This document shows, piece after piece, positions 24,861-34,188 of a stretch of DNA of 64,000 nt. Positions within the stretch are counted from its first letter, which is position 1. Every line of letters starts with the position of its first letter. The translations under genes and the position numbers were made by a program. A model generated the notes under the pieces. That model was not told the DNA's origin. It saw nothing but the letters and a program-made list of their open reading frames with translations, and did not search any database. The DNA is from Peptoniphilus sp. BV3C26 (GTDB lineage: Bacteria; Bacillota; Clostridia; Tissierellales; Peptoniphilaceae). The DNA lies in NCBI RefSeq assembly GCF_000478985.1, contig NZ_AWXB01000039.1, positions 1-64,000 on the forward strand, given 5' to 3'.

Positions 24861-27173
24861 TTACTCCATTTCTATATCAATTTTTATATTATTTATCTCT
24901 TTCTTATTAATTACCCCTTTTAGGGCATTTAATAACGTCTGTTCATCTCTTGGATCTACTTTTATAAGAACTTTTTGCCTGTAAATATTTTTTATTTTTG
25001 GAATGTTTATAAGTCTTGAGCGAACTGCACTTATATTTTTAAGTTCCCCTATTAAATCTTTTAAAAAATCTTCAGCATATTCTTTTATCGCTTTTTCTTC
25101 CCTTGATGAAAAAACAATTGTATAAAGCTTTGTAAAAGGTGGATATTCAGAAATTTTTCTAACTTGTAATTCGTCTTTATAAAAATTTTCATAATCACTT
25201 TTTGCAGCATGAACTATGGAATAATTGTCCGGATTATAAGTTTGAATAACAACATTGCCTTGCTTTTCTGATCTTCCAGCCCTGCCTGAAACTTGAGTGA
25301 TAAGTTCAAAGGTTGTGGCTTGAGCCCTATAATCTGAAATATATAAGGACATATCTGCAGCAATAATTCCTACTAAAGTTACATTTTCAAAATCGAAACC
25401 CTTAGCCAACATTTGAGTCCCTATTAAAATATCAACTTCATGATTTTTTACAAGTTCATAAACTTCATCATAAGAATTTTTTTTGTTCATAGTATCCCTA
25501 TCCATTCTAAAGACCTTTGCCTTTGGGAAAGCTTTTTTTACTTCCATTTCAACTCTTTGAGTTCCTATCCCAAATTGTTTTAAATATTTGCTTCCACAAT
25601 TGGGACAAGTTTTAACCATTGGCTTAACGCTTCCGCAGTAATGGCATCTTAAATGGTTCATGTCTTTATGGTAGGTCATAGATATGTCGCAGTTGTCACA
25701 TTTAATAACATAGCCACAAGATCTGCAACTGACAAAATTTGAAAAACCCCTTCTGTTTAAAAATAAAATAATTTGTTCATTTTTTGAAAGTTTTTCTTCC
25801 ATAAGCTTATATAATTTATTGCTAAAAATAGAAAGATTGCCTGAAAATAATTCCTCTCTCATATCTGCAATGTCAACTTTAGGAAGTCTTGCTCCCTCTA
25901 CTGCCCTATTCTTTAATTTAAAAAGTTGATATTTATTTTCTTGAGCATTTTTAAAACTTTCTATAGATGGCGTTGCTGAACCTAAGACTACTTTTCCCCT
26001 GCCTTCCATTCTTTTAAGGGCAACTTCTCTTGTATCATAAAAATTATTTTTTGAAAATCTATAAGATGAGTCATGTTCTTCATCAATTACAATTAACTTC
26101 AAGTTTTTAAGAGGAGAAAAAACTGCCGACCTTGCTCCAACAACTATATCCACTTGATCATTTTTAATTTTCATATATTGGTCAAATCTTTCTCCTGGTG
26201 AAAGTCTCGAATGTAAAATTGAAACTCTGCCCGGAAATCTTCCCATAAATCTTTCTATCATCTGGGGAGTTAATCCTATTTCAGGAACAAGAATTATAAC
26301 TTGACCACCCTTATCTATAATCTCTTTTGAAAGTCTTAAATAAACTTCTGTCTTTCCACTTCCAGTTTTCCCATATAAAAGACTCGTTTCTTTTTTTGTT
26401 TCTAAAATCCCCTTATAAGCTTTAACTTGCTCCATGTTTAATGGAACTTGACGATATTCTTTCTGTTTCTCATAGGGATTTCTTTGGTCCTTTACTAAGG
26501 ATTCTTCAATAATATTTTTCTTAATTAAAGTTTTTAGAGGAGAATCTGAAATTTGTAAATCTCTTAAAATTTCTTTTTTTGTTTTTTCTCCATTTGTCGC
26601 AAGATATTTTATTACATTTTTTGCAGGTTCACTTAACTTTTCAGAAAAAGTAAAATCAAGATAATTTTCACTTAACTTATAAAAACTTATAAATTTTTCT
26701 TTAACTTGAGTTTTTACTTTATAAAAAAATTTTATTTGACCCTTATCTTTTAAATCCTTTAAAAGTTTTCTTTCCTCTGCTTTTAAATCATAAATATTTC
26801 TATTTAAAAGATGGCCGTAAGGCTGTTTTTCATCACCTTGTGCGTAAACTTCAATAAATTTATAATCTCCCGGAGGCAGTATTGGCTGAAAAGATTTATA
26901 ATAGCCCTTTAAATATTTATCCTTCATCCAAAAGCCAAGGTCTATTAAATCTTTATTAATTATAGGTTCATCATCAATTACATCTATAACTTTTTTTAAC
27001 TTTTTTGATTCATTTTCAACATTTATGCGCACTACAAGACCTATAAGACTTCTATTTCCCTTTCCAAAAGGAACATGAACTCTCATTCCCGGTTCAACTA
27101 AAAAATCACATTCATATGTATAAAGCCTGTCAAAGTTTGAAAGACTTTTTTCAATAAAAACTTCAATAAACAC
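24861..27173 (-). CDS. priA: Primosomal protein N' (replication restart helicase)
   Basis: PriA reloads the replicative helicase at stalled forks. The 770-residue protein has an N-terminal DNA-binding domain (about 1-100, VPFGKGNRSLIGLVV), Walker A LLYGKTGSGKTEVYL, the DEEH box VIDEEHDSSYRFSKN, VVLGSATPSIES, and eight zinc-cluster cysteines (CRSCGYVIKCDNCDISM, then CHYCG and CPNCG). Helicase motifs include IGTQMLAKGFDFENVTLVG and QVSGRAGRSEKQGNVVIQ. A hairpin lies between it and coaBC, so it may receive only partial read-through from upstream. Confidence 0.97.
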   Translation of the reverse strand: MFIEVFIEKSLSNFDRLYTYECDFLVEPGMRVHVPFGKGNRSLIGLVVRINVENESKKLKKVIDVIDDEPIINKDLIDLGFWMKDKYLKGYYKSFQPILPPGDYKFIEVYAQGDEKQPYGHLLNRNIYDLKAEERKLLKDLKDKGQIKFFYKVKTQVKEKFISFYKLSENYLDFTFSEKLSEPAKNVIKYLATNGEKTKKEILRDLQISDSPLKTLIKKNIIEESLVKDQRNPYEKQKEYRQVPLNMEQVKAYKGILETKKETSLLYGKTGSGKTEVYLRLSKEIIDKGGQVIILVPEIGLTPQMIERFMGRFPGRVSILHSRLSPGERFDQYMKIKNDQVDIVVGARSAVFSPLKNLKLIVIDEEHDSSYRFSKNNFYDTREVALKRMEGRGKVVLGSATPSIESFKNAQENKYQLFKLKNRAVEGARLPKVDIADMREELFSGNLSIFSNKLYKLMEEKLSKNEQIILFLNRRGFSNFVSCRSCGYVIKCDNCDISMTYHKDMNHLRCHYCGSVKPMVKTCPNCGSKYLKQFGIGTQRVEMEVKKAFPKAKVFRMDRDTMNKKNSYDEVYELVKNHEVDILIGTQMLAKGFDFENVTLVGIIAADMSLYISDYRAQATTFELITQVSGRAGRSEKQGNVVIQTYNPDNYSIVHAAKSDYENFYKDELQVRKISEYPPFTKLYTIVFSSREEKAIKEYAEDFLKDLIGELKNISAVRSRLINIPKIKNIYRQKVLIKVDPRDEQTLLNALKGVINKKEINNIKIDIEME

Positions 27174-27183
27174 TTAATCACTT

Positions 27184-27214
27184 CCAAAAAATAAAGTAGG
27201 TTTTTAGCCTACTT
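27184..27214 (-). terminator. Hairpin at the coaBC end
   Basis: Stem AAGTAGG (27194-27200) / CCTACTT (27208-27214), 7-base loop; on the minus strand it is followed by TATTTTTT. It overlaps the last codons of coaBC and precedes priA by about 20 bases, so it probably attenuates rather than isolates. Confidence 0.65.
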
Positions 27215-28408
27215 CAATAATACTCTTACTTTGTCTATAATTATTTTTGCAAGATCTTCTTTGCTCATAATGTCAAATTTTTCAAGATTTCCTGACTTAT
27301 CAATAATACTTGCAATGTTTGTGTCCGATTTAAATCCTGCTCCTTGGCTTTTAATATTATTTATTACAATTAAATCCATATTTTTACTTGCCAGTTTGTT
27401 TTTTCCATATTCAAGTTCATTTGTTGATTCTGCAGCGAATCCAACTAGGACTCTGTTTTCTTTCACTTGCCCTACATATTTTGCAATGTCAGGATTTTTT
27501 TCAAGCTCTAATAAAGTCATATCTTTTTCTGAATTTTTCTTTATTTTTTCCTTTTGATAAAACTTAGGTCTGTAATCTGCCGGAGCTGCAGCTTTAATAA
27601 TGACATCAGCATCTTTCATTTCTTCTTTAACTGCATTAAACATATCTTCAGTAGAAATAATATCAATAGTTTTGTCAACTTTAGGACCTTTATTTTCAAC
27701 AGGTCCCTTAATAAGAACTACATGAGCTCCTCTATAAAAAGCTTCCTTTGCAAGAGCAAAACCCATTTTACCAGAAGAATGGTTGGATAAAAATCTTACA
27801 GGGTCAAGAGCTTCTTCAGTTCTTCCTGCAGTTATAACAAATTTTTTTCCAAAAAGATCTTTTTCTGTCAATTGATATTCAATAAGATCAATAATTTCTG
27901 AAGGCTCAAGCATTTTCCCCTGGCCCACATCTCCACAGGCAAGTAAATCATTTTGAGTTGAGCTTATTAAAAAACCCTTTTTCTTTAAATCTTCCAAATT
28001 TTTTTGAGTCTGTTCATTTTTAAGCATGTAAGTATTCATAGCAGGAACTATTAAAACAGGACACCTCTTTGCTAAAAGAACTGTTGTTAAAAGATTATCT
28101 CCAATGCCCCAATTTATCTTTGCAATTGTATTTGCAGTGGCAGGAGCAACAACTATTATGTCCGCCCATTTTGCAAGGGCTATATGTTCCACATCCATAT
28201 TTTTCATTTGGTCAAATTGTTCAATATGGACTGGATTATTTGACAAAGTTTGAAAGGTAAGAGGACTTACAAAATGAGTTGCTCCTTCTGTCATTATTAT
28301 TTTTACTTGAGCTTTCTGCTTTTTTAATCCGCTTACAAGACTTGCTGCCTTAAAGGCGGCAATCCCCCCTGTTACTCCTAAGAGAATTTTTTTATCCTTC
28401 AAGATCAT
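27209..28408 (-). CDS. coaBC: Bifunctional phosphopantothenoylcysteine decarboxylase/synthase
   Basis: CoaBC makes 4'-phosphopantetheine from phosphopantothenate and cysteine via two activities. The CoaC flavodoxin-like half (about 1-180) has GVTGGIAAFKAASLV, the catalytic-His region VEHIALAKWADI and PAMNTYML. The CoaB half (about 190-399) has AGRTEEALDPVRFLSNHSSG, KMGFALAKEA, KKNSEKDMTLLELEKNPDI and VGFAAES. Length 399 is normal. Its ATG lies inside the 3' end of rpoZ (17-base overlap). Confidence 0.96.
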   Translation of the reverse strand: MILKDKKILLGVTGGIAAFKAASLVSGLKKQKAQVKIIMTEGATHFVSPLTFQTLSNNPVHIEQFDQMKNMDVEHIALAKWADIIVVAPATANTIAKINWGIGDNLLTTVLLAKRCPVLIVPAMNTYMLKNEQTQKNLEDLKKKGFLISSTQNDLLACGDVGQGKMLEPSEIIDLIEYQLTEKDLFGKKFVITAGRTEEALDPVRFLSNHSSGKMGFALAKEAFYRGAHVVLIKGPVENKGPKVDKTIDIISTEDMFNAVKEEMKDADVIIKAAAPADYRPKFYQKEKIKKNSEKDMTLLELEKNPDIAKYVGQVKENRVLVGFAAESTNELEYGKNKLASKNMDLIVINNIKSQGAGFKSDTNIASIIDKSGNLEKFDIMSKEDLAKIIIDKVRVLLK

Positions 28409-28700
28409 CAGAAACTTCCTCGTCAGATAAAATCATATATTTTTCTCTTAAAACTCCAAGCCTCTTTTCTTTTTCTTCGTTAATTTTTTTATCGTATTGG
28501 CTGTTTGTCATAGGTGGACCGAATTTTATAACTCCATCTACAGCTTCTTGAAGAGCAATGGAAACAGGTTTTGTAAGTTCCGTATCTTCTAAGGGTCCGT
28601 TTCCGTCTACAATTTTTCTTGCTCTTTTTGAAACAAGCATTACAAGAGAATATCTTGAGTTTGTAATTTTTTTAATTTCTTCAAATGATGGTATTATCAT
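28392..28700 (-). CDS. rpoZ: DNA-directed RNA polymerase subunit omega
   Basis: Omega helps fold the beta' subunit. The 102-residue protein has the conserved N-terminal helices PSFEEIKKITNSRYSLVMLV and SKRARKI, then KPVSIALQEAVDGVI. The C-terminal 35 residues are charged and variable. It overlaps gmk by 20 bases and coaBC by 17, the normal gmk-rpoZ-coaBC arrangement. Confidence 0.93.
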   Translation of the reverse strand: MIIPSFEEIKKITNSRYSLVMLVSKRARKIVDGNGPLEDTELTKPVSIALQEAVDGVIKFGPPMTNSQYDKKINEEKEKRLGVLREKYMILSDEEVSDDLEG

Positions 28701-29316
28701 CTAATTTTCCTTTCTGTTTTAAAACTTCATTTTTTATATCTGAATGTCTTTTTGTTCTTAGCTTTTCAGCGGCAATAATATGTTCAATATCTGATACGGC
28801 CTTTTCCACTGTTGAATTGACAACAAAGAAATCATACTCTCCTACAAAATCCAGTTCTTTAAAGGCATTTCTAAATCTTGTATTTATTTCTTCTTCTGTT
28901 TCCGTATCTCTTTTTATAAGTCTTTGTTTAAGCTCGTCCATAGTCGGCGGCAACAAAAATATAAATACTGCTTCTTTATATTTTTTCTTTATTTGCAGGG
29001 CTCCCTGAACGTCAATTTCAAGGAGAACTATTTCGCCTTTTTCAATTTCATTAAACACAAACTCTTTAGGTGTGCCGTAATAATTTGTATGGACAAAGGC
29101 ATATTCTAAGAGCCCGTCGTTTTTTACCATATCTTCAAATTCATCAACACTTACAAAAAAATAATTTTCTCCGTTTACTTCTCCTGGTCTGGGAGTTCTT
29201 GTTGTTACTGAAGTTGAAAATACTATTTCTTTATTTTCTTTTAACAGTGCTTCACTTACAGTACCCTTTCCGCTTCCGGAAGGTCCACTTAGCACAAGTA
29301 AAAAACCTTTGGACAA
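28681..29316 (-). CDS. gmk: Guanylate kinase
   Basis: Gmk phosphorylates GMP to GDP and is a control point for GTP and (p)ppGpp pools. Landmarks: P-loop LSGPSGSGKGTVSE, the GMP-binding segment TTRTPRPGEVNGENYFFVS, EYAFVHTNYYGTP, and LLEIDVQGALQIKK. Length 211 is slightly over the usual 205. It starts 11 bases after yicC. The remA gene usually found between them in Bacillus is absent. Confidence 0.97.
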   Translation of the reverse strand: MSKGFLLVLSGPSGSGKGTVSEALLKENKEIVFSTSVTTRTPRPGEVNGENYFFVSVDEFEDMVKNDGLLEYAFVHTNYYGTPKEFVFNEIEKGEIVLLEIDVQGALQIKKKYKEAVFIFLLPPTMDELKQRLIKRDTETEEEINTRFRNAFKELDFVGEYDFFVVNSTVEKAVSDIEHIIAAEKLRTKRHSDIKNEVLKQKGKLDDNTII

Positions 29317-29327
29317 AATTTCACCGC

Positions 29328-30203
29328 CTACTCAATATTTTGTATTTGTTCCCTTATTTTTTCAATTTCACTTTTGAGAACCACAATTGTGTTTATAATC
29401 TTTGTGTTTGTAGATTTAGAGCCTATGGTGTTTGACTCCCTATTAAGCTCTTGTAACAAAAAATCCAACTTTCTACCTATTGGATTTGTATCCTTTATTA
29501 TATCATTAAACTGGTCAATATGTGAATAAATCCTTGTAATTTCTTCATCTATTGCAAGCTTATCGCACATAAGGGCAACTTCCGTTGAAAGCCTTGCCTT
29601 GTCAAGACTTTGGTCTTTAAGTTGACTTTCTATATTTTCTTTTAATTTTTTTATATTTTCTTCAAGACTTATAGGTGCAAGATCCTTGATTTCATCATTT
29701 AAAGTTTTTATATTTTTAATTTTTTCTTTTAAGTCCGCCTTTAAATTTTCCCCTTCAATTTTTCTAAATTCATCAAATTTTTTTACTGCACCTTCAAGAG
29801 TTTGAAAAATTAAATTATTAAGCTCATGATCTTCTTCGTCAGAAATGGAACTTGTTACAACTCCTTGAAAAGTATAAATATCCCTTAAGCTTATAGGGTC
29901 TTTAAGTTCAAGTTCTTCCTTTAAATCCAAAAGATTTTTCATATAGGCTTTTGCCAAAGGAATGTTTAGCTTAATGTCTTCATTGTTTTGGCTTAAATAT
30001 TCAATGTTTATAAAAACATCTACTTTACCCCTCTTTACAGTATCTTTAATAAATTTTCTAATTTTATCTTCTATGGCAAAAAGATTTTTCGGCAATCTTA
30101 TATTTATTTCAGCATAGCGATTATTTACACTTTTTATTTCTATTTTAACATTGTAATTTTCATCGGACTTTTGATAAAGTCCATAACCTGTCATGCTTTT
30201 CAT
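29328..30203 (-). CDS. yicC: YicC/YloC-family endoribonuclease
   Basis: The 291-residue protein opens with the family signature MKSMTGYG and has IEIKSVNNRYAEINIRLPK, and the C-terminal region RKLDFLLQELNRESNTIGSK followed by KSEIEKIREQIQN. Family members act as ring-shaped RNA-cleaving enzymes; the cellular RNA targets are unclear. It heads the gmk-rpoZ-coaBC group and follows the mog gene by 10 bases. Confidence 0.95.
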   Translation of the reverse strand: MKSMTGYGLYQKSDENYNVKIEIKSVNNRYAEINIRLPKNLFAIEDKIRKFIKDTVKRGKVDVFINIEYLSQNNEDIKLNIPLAKAYMKNLLDLKEELELKDPISLRDIYTFQGVVTSSISDEEDHELNNLIFQTLEGAVKKFDEFRKIEGENLKADLKEKIKNIKTLNDEIKDLAPISLEENIKKLKENIESQLKDQSLDKARLSTEVALMCDKLAIDEEITRIYSHIDQFNDIIKDTNPIGRKLDFLLQELNRESNTIGSKSTNTKIINTIVVLKSEIEKIREQIQNIE

Positions 30204-30213
30204 CTATAACACC

Positions 30214-30717
30214 TCAGTCGTTTTTATGAATTTTCAAACAATCTTTTCTTATTCCTGCAAGAATTTTTAGGGCTTCAGGTATTACATCAATAATATAAGA
30301 TAAATATGCTATGGCAGCTTCTTGTCCGCCTGGTAAATTTATAATTAAAGTTCCCTGTCTTATTCCACAGACTGCCCTTGATAAAAGAGCTTCTCTTGTA
30401 GACTGTGAAGCTTTTCTTCTCATTTCTTCAGCAAGACCAGGCACAATTCTTTCACAAACATTTATTGTTGCTTCAGGAGTGTTATCTCTTTTTGAACAAC
30501 CTGTTCCTCCTGTTGTAACAACAAGGCTTATATTTTCATCTCTGTCCAGTTCCAAAAGTTTATCTTCAATTACTGACCTGTCATCTGAAACAATTCCTCT
30601 ATTTACAACTTTAAAATTATTTTTTGTCAAATATTCTTCAAGAGCAGGTCCTGAAGATTTTTCAACTCCATCTTTATAAGATGAGTCACTTACCGTTAAA
30701 ACATAAACGCCGAACAT
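30214..30717 (-). CDS. mog: MogA/MoaB-family molybdopterin-binding protein
   Basis: The 167-residue protein has the family motifs VVTTGGTGCSKRDNTPEAT, PGLAEEMRRKA and LIINLPGGQEAA. MogA-type enzymes adenylate molybdopterin; MoaB-type proteins are similar but of unclear role. No other molybdenum-cofactor genes are in the window. It begins the long minus-strand housekeeping transcript (mog-yicC-gmk-...). The start ATG at 30717 follows TTTGGAGGAAAA. Confidence 0.9.
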   Translation of the reverse strand: MFGVYVLTVSDSSYKDGVEKSSGPALEEYLTKNNFKVVNRGIVSDDRSVIEDKLLELDRDENISLVVTTGGTGCSKRDNTPEATINVCERIVPGLAEEMRRKASQSTREALLSRAVCGIRQGTLIINLPGGQEAAIAYLSYIIDVIPEALKILAGIRKDCLKIHKND

Positions 30718-30845
30718 TTTTCCTCCAAATTTAATATTATTTTTTTAATTTCATGTCATTATTTTTCAAATATATATTATCACACAATGTAAAAAATATT
30801 TACCTTATATGAATTAATAAAAATTATATAAAAATTTTTTAAAAA

Positions 30846-30872
30846 TAAAAAAAGGCAAGTTTAATTCTTGCC
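30846..30872 (-). terminator. Terminator after hinT
   Basis: Stem GGCAAG (30854-30859) / CTTGCC (30867-30872), 7-base loop, then a T-run on the minus strand. It separates the heat-shock/methyltransferase cluster from the mog-yicC cluster. Confidence 0.85.
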
Positions 30873-30879
30873 CTCTTTC

Positions 30880-31218
30880 TCAACCTGGTGGCCATTGTAA
30901 GCTTCTTCCTGCGAGCACATGAAAATGCAGGTGATCTACTGTTTGACCTCCGTCTTCTTTGCAATTATTTACGATTCTAAATCCATTTGTAACGCCTTTT
31001 TCTTTTAATATCTTTGCTGCAGTTAAAAACACATGACCTATTAAGTCCTTATCTTTTCCCGACAGCTCTTCTGCATTTTTTATATGTTTTTTTGGAACTA
31101 TTAAAAAATGTACCGGCGCTTCCGGATTAATATCCTCAAAAGCATAAATAAGATCATCTTCGTAAACTTTTTTTGAGGGTATTTCTCCTGCTATTATTTT
31201 GCAAAATAAACAGTCCAT
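30880..31218 (-). CDS. hinT: HIT-family purine nucleoside phosphoramidase-like protein
   Basis: The 112-residue HIT protein begins DCLFCKIIAGEIPSKKVYED with a CxxC-like zinc pair position, has FEDINPEAPVHFLIVPKKHI and the catalytic triad VDHLHFHVLAGR (HxHxH). Family enzymes hydrolyse adenosine phosphoramidates. Its ATG overlaps the mtaB stop (TAATG). The position after mtaB is conserved in Clostridia. Confidence 0.95.
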   Translation of the reverse strand: MDCLFCKIIAGEIPSKKVYEDDLIYAFEDINPEAPVHFLIVPKKHIKNAEELSGKDKDLIGHVFLTAAKILKEKGVTNGFRIVNNCKEDGGQTVDHLHFHVLAGRSLQWPPG

Positions 31219-32516
31219 TAGTCCTCCTTTTCTACTTCTGCTTCTTCTTTTTCTACACCTTTTATTTTAACATTTATTATCTTATTTTTTAATTCTTCTT
31301 GAGTTTTTAATTTACACCTAATGTAATTTGTAGTGTAGCCCTCATAGTAATCTCCCTTTCTCTCTTCAAAAAGCACTTTTAAACTTCTATTTTTATTTTT
31401 TTCTATAAACTCTTCCATGAGCCTATCGTTTGTTTCAAGAAGTTTTTCGCTCCTTTCAATTTTTATATTTCCATCAACTTGATTTTTCATACTTGCAGCA
31501 GGAGTGCCTTTTCTCTTGGAATACTTAAAAACATGAATTTTTGAAAATTTTACTTTTTCAACTAAATCTAAGCTATCATTAAAATCTTCATCTGTTTCTG
31601 TGGGAAAACCTACTATTATATCCGTTGTAAGACCTGCATAGGGCATATATTTTCTTATTATTTGACACTTTTCCATATATTCTTCCCTGGTATAGCGTCT
31701 GTTCATTGCTTTTAAAATTTTATTTGAGCCACTTTGCAAGGAAAGATGAAAGTGATCACAAAGTTTTTTTGTTTCAATGGCTCTTTCCATAAATTCATCG
31801 GTTATTATTACAGGCTCTACTGATGAAAGTCTTATTCTTTCTATTCCTTGGACTTTTCCTATGGCTTCAATTAAGTCTATAAGTCTTTTATCTCCCAGAT
31901 CTTTTCCGTAACTACCTATGTGAATTCCTGTTAAAACTATTTCTTTATAACCTGCTTTTGCCAATACTTTTGCTTCTGCAAGAGAATCTTCTATGGTCCT
32001 TGAGCGAATTTCTCCTCTGGCATAGGGAATTATGCAGTAAGAACAAAATCTGTTGCAACCATCTTGAACTTTCATATAAGACCTTGTCATTATATGCTCT
32101 CTTGTTGTCTTTATTTTTTGAAATTCCCTATCTCCTTTTAAAGACCTTACTATATTTATTTTGCCTTGATCTTTTTTATAGTTTTCGCAAAGTTCAACTA
32201 TTCTTTCTCTTTCACTGGTTCCTATTATTATGTCCACATCTTCAAGACTTTCTACTTCTTTTGGGGATACCTGAGAATAGCAGCCTACTACTGCAACAAT
32301 TGCATCGGGATTTTCTCTTTTTGCCCTTCTTATATATTGTCTGGATTTTCTGTCGGATAAGTTTGTAACAGTGCAGGTGTTTACTATATAAACATCTGCA
32401 ACATCCGTTTCCTTATCCACTTCCACATATTGATTTTTTTCAAACAACTCCTTCATTGCTTCAGATTCATATTGATTAACTTTGCAACCAAGAGTCAGTA
32501 TTGAAAATGTCTTCAT
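31218..32516 (-). CDS. mtaB: tRNA t6A37 methylthiotransferase MtaB
   Basis: MtaB is a radical-SAM enzyme that converts t6A37 to ms2t6A37 in tRNA. The 432-residue protein has the N-terminal UPF0004 cluster cysteines (LTLGCKVNQYESEA, VNTCTVTN, VVGCYSQV), the SAM cluster CNRFCSYCIIPYARG, GIHIGSYGKD, IIVGFPTETDEDF, and a C-terminal TRAM-like region. It overlaps rsmE by ATGA upstream. Confidence 0.96.
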   Translation of the reverse strand: MKTFSILTLGCKVNQYESEAMKELFEKNQYVEVDKETDVADVYIVNTCTVTNLSDRKSRQYIRRAKRENPDAIVAVVGCYSQVSPKEVESLEDVDIIIGTSERERIVELCENYKKDQGKINIVRSLKGDREFQKIKTTREHIMTRSYMKVQDGCNRFCSYCIIPYARGEIRSRTIEDSLAEAKVLAKAGYKEIVLTGIHIGSYGKDLGDKRLIDLIEAIGKVQGIERIRLSSVEPVIITDEFMERAIETKKLCDHFHLSLQSGSNKILKAMNRRYTREEYMEKCQIIRKYMPYAGLTTDIIVGFPTETDEDFNDSLDLVEKVKFSKIHVFKYSKRKGTPAASMKNQVDGNIKIERSEKLLETNDRLMEEFIEKNKNRSLKVLFEERKGDYYEGYTTNYIRCKLKTQEELKNKIINVKIKGVEKEEAEVEKED

Positions 32517-33181
32517 CTTATCTCCTCTATTACTGTAAATGAGCTTACTATTGCTGCTGTTTCAGCCCTTAATATTCCGGGCCCTAATGTAACAATTTTT
32601 GCTCCTTTATTTTTTAAATATTCTATTTCTTCTTCTTCAAAACCGCCTTCGGGCCCTATGACTAAAGATATTTTTTTTGTCTTTACATCTTCTAAGGCTT
32701 TTCTTATGGTATTTTCTTTAGCTTCTTCATAGGGAACTATTACAAGATTTTCAAAATCTATTTCTTCAATTGTTACGGTTTTATTTAGTTTAGGTATTAT
32801 ATCACGTCTTGATTGTTTTGCAGCTGATTCTATAATTTTATTCCAACGTATAAGTTTTTTTTCTTCTTTTGCTGATATGTCACTTATAGATCTTTTTAAT
32901 TTTAGAGGGAAAAATTCACTTATGCCCACTTCCGTTGCCTGGCTTAAAATTTTTTCCATCTTGTCCCCTTTTACTAAGGCCATATAAAGAATTACAGGAA
33001 TTTTTGTTTCGTGAGTTTTTTTAAGTTCTTTTAAAATTTCAAGCTCTTGATCAAATTTTGCAAGATAGAGTTTGTCTTTTATTACTATTTCAAATTCTTC
33101 ATCTTTTCCTATTCTAAGAACCTTTATATGGTGAAGATTTTCTTTTGAAAGCTCCCTAGATTCATCAAAAAATCTATGCAT
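32513..33181 (-). CDS. rsmE: 16S rRNA (uracil1498-N3)-methyltransferase
   Basis: This 222-residue SPOUT methyltransferase has an N-terminal PUA-like domain (HHIKVLRIGKDEEF) and the knotted C-terminal domain with KGDKMEKILSQATEVGI, AAKQSRRDIIPKL, VIGPEGGFEEEEIE and LGPGILRAETAA. It overlaps prmA by eight bases; the order dnaJ-prmA-rsmE-mtaB is conserved in Firmicutes. Confidence 0.96.
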   Translation of the reverse strand: MHRFFDESRELSKENLHHIKVLRIGKDEEFEIVIKDKLYLAKFDQELEILKELKKTHETKIPVILYMALVKGDKMEKILSQATEVGISEFFPLKLKRSISDISAKEEKKLIRWNKIIESAAKQSRRDIIPKLNKTVTIEEIDFENLVIVPYEEAKENTIRKALEDVKTKKISLVIGPEGGFEEEEIEYLKNKGAKIVTLGPGILRAETAAIVSSFTVIEEIR

Positions 33182-34076
33182 ACAATCTACCTACTACTAG
33201 TGCCCAACCGTTTTTTTCTCTTATTTCTAAAATTTCAAAACCATTTTCTTTTAAGGCTTTTTCTACCAAGTCTATTTTTTCTTTTATTATACCTGAAGAA
33301 ATAAATATGCCCTTTTCATTTAAATGGACTCTTAAATCGCCCACAAGACCAGCTATTATTTCTGCTATTATATTTGAAACTATAAGGTCTGCACTTCCTT
33401 CAACTACATCAAGAAGATTGCCCTCGTAAACTTCAATTTTATCTTCTACTTTGTTTAGTTTTGCATTTTTAAGGGTTACTTCCACGCATTTTTTATCCAA
33501 GTCCACTGCAATAACTTTTTTTGCTCCCAATTTTACGCCTGCTATGGAAAGTATTCCTGAGCCACAGCCTACATCAAAAACCTTTTGGTCTTTTTTAAGA
33601 TATTTTTCAAGGGCTTCAAGACACATATATGTGGTTTCATGACTTCCTGTTCCAAAGGCCATACCTGGATCTATTTCTATAATTTTTCTATTTGTATCTT
33701 CTACTTCTTCCCAGCTTGGTTTTATTAATAGCCTTTTACCTACTTCTATGGGATGATAATATTTTTTCCAATTGTTTGCCCAATCTTCATCGTCTTTTTC
33801 TATAAACTCGCAATAAATATTTTTTTCATTAAGTTCTTTTTTTATTTTTTTTGCCAGCTTTTCTTCATGGGGATAGGCTTTTATTATAAGCTCTTCATCT
33901 TTAAGTTTAAAAATTTCAGAATCTACATAGTCCCAGGAATCTTTTGCATTATTTAGTTCATTTAATATTTCTTTTGAATATTCTTCAAGGGTAAAAATAT
34001 CATTCTTATAAAAAATATTTAAAATTTCTTCCCTAAGTTTATTTTCTGATTTTACAACAAGTTCTATATATTTCAT
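33174..34076 (-). CDS. prmA: Ribosomal protein L11 methyltransferase
   Basis: PrmA trimethylates L11. The 300-residue protein has an N-terminal substrate-recognition domain, DWANNWKKYYHPIEVGKRL, the loop EIDPGMAFGTGSHETTYMCL, AdoMet motif VFDVGCGSGILSIAGVKLGA, and SNIIAEIIAGL (post-I NxxA-type motif). The start is an ATG at 34076. A terminator-like hairpin lies between dnaJ and this gene, so it may be transcribed in part independently. Confidence 0.95.
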   Translation of the reverse strand: MKYIELVVKSENKLREEILNIFYKNDIFTLEEYSKEILNELNNAKDSWDYVDSEIFKLKDEELIIKAYPHEEKLAKKIKKELNEKNIYCEFIEKDDEDWANNWKKYYHPIEVGKRLLIKPSWEEVEDTNRKIIEIDPGMAFGTGSHETTYMCLEALEKYLKKDQKVFDVGCGSGILSIAGVKLGAKKVIAVDLDKKCVEVTLKNAKLNKVEDKIEVYEGNLLDVVEGSADLIVSNIIAEIIAGLVGDLRVHLNEKGIFISSGIIKEKIDLVEKALKENGFEILEIREKNGWALVVGRLYA

Positions 34077-34149
34077 ATTTATTCCTTCTTTAAAATTTTT
34101 TCTTAATTTTATTATATTAAAGTAATTTTATTTTTTCAATTTTCCTTTT

Positions 34150-34188
34150 TTTCAAAAAAAAAGAGCAAGTTTTAAAACTCACTCTTTT
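34150..34188 (-). terminator. Terminator after dnaJ
   Basis: A hairpin of about 10 bp with two G-U pairs (34161-34171 with 34176-34186) is followed on the minus strand by a run of Ts. Confidence 0.8.
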
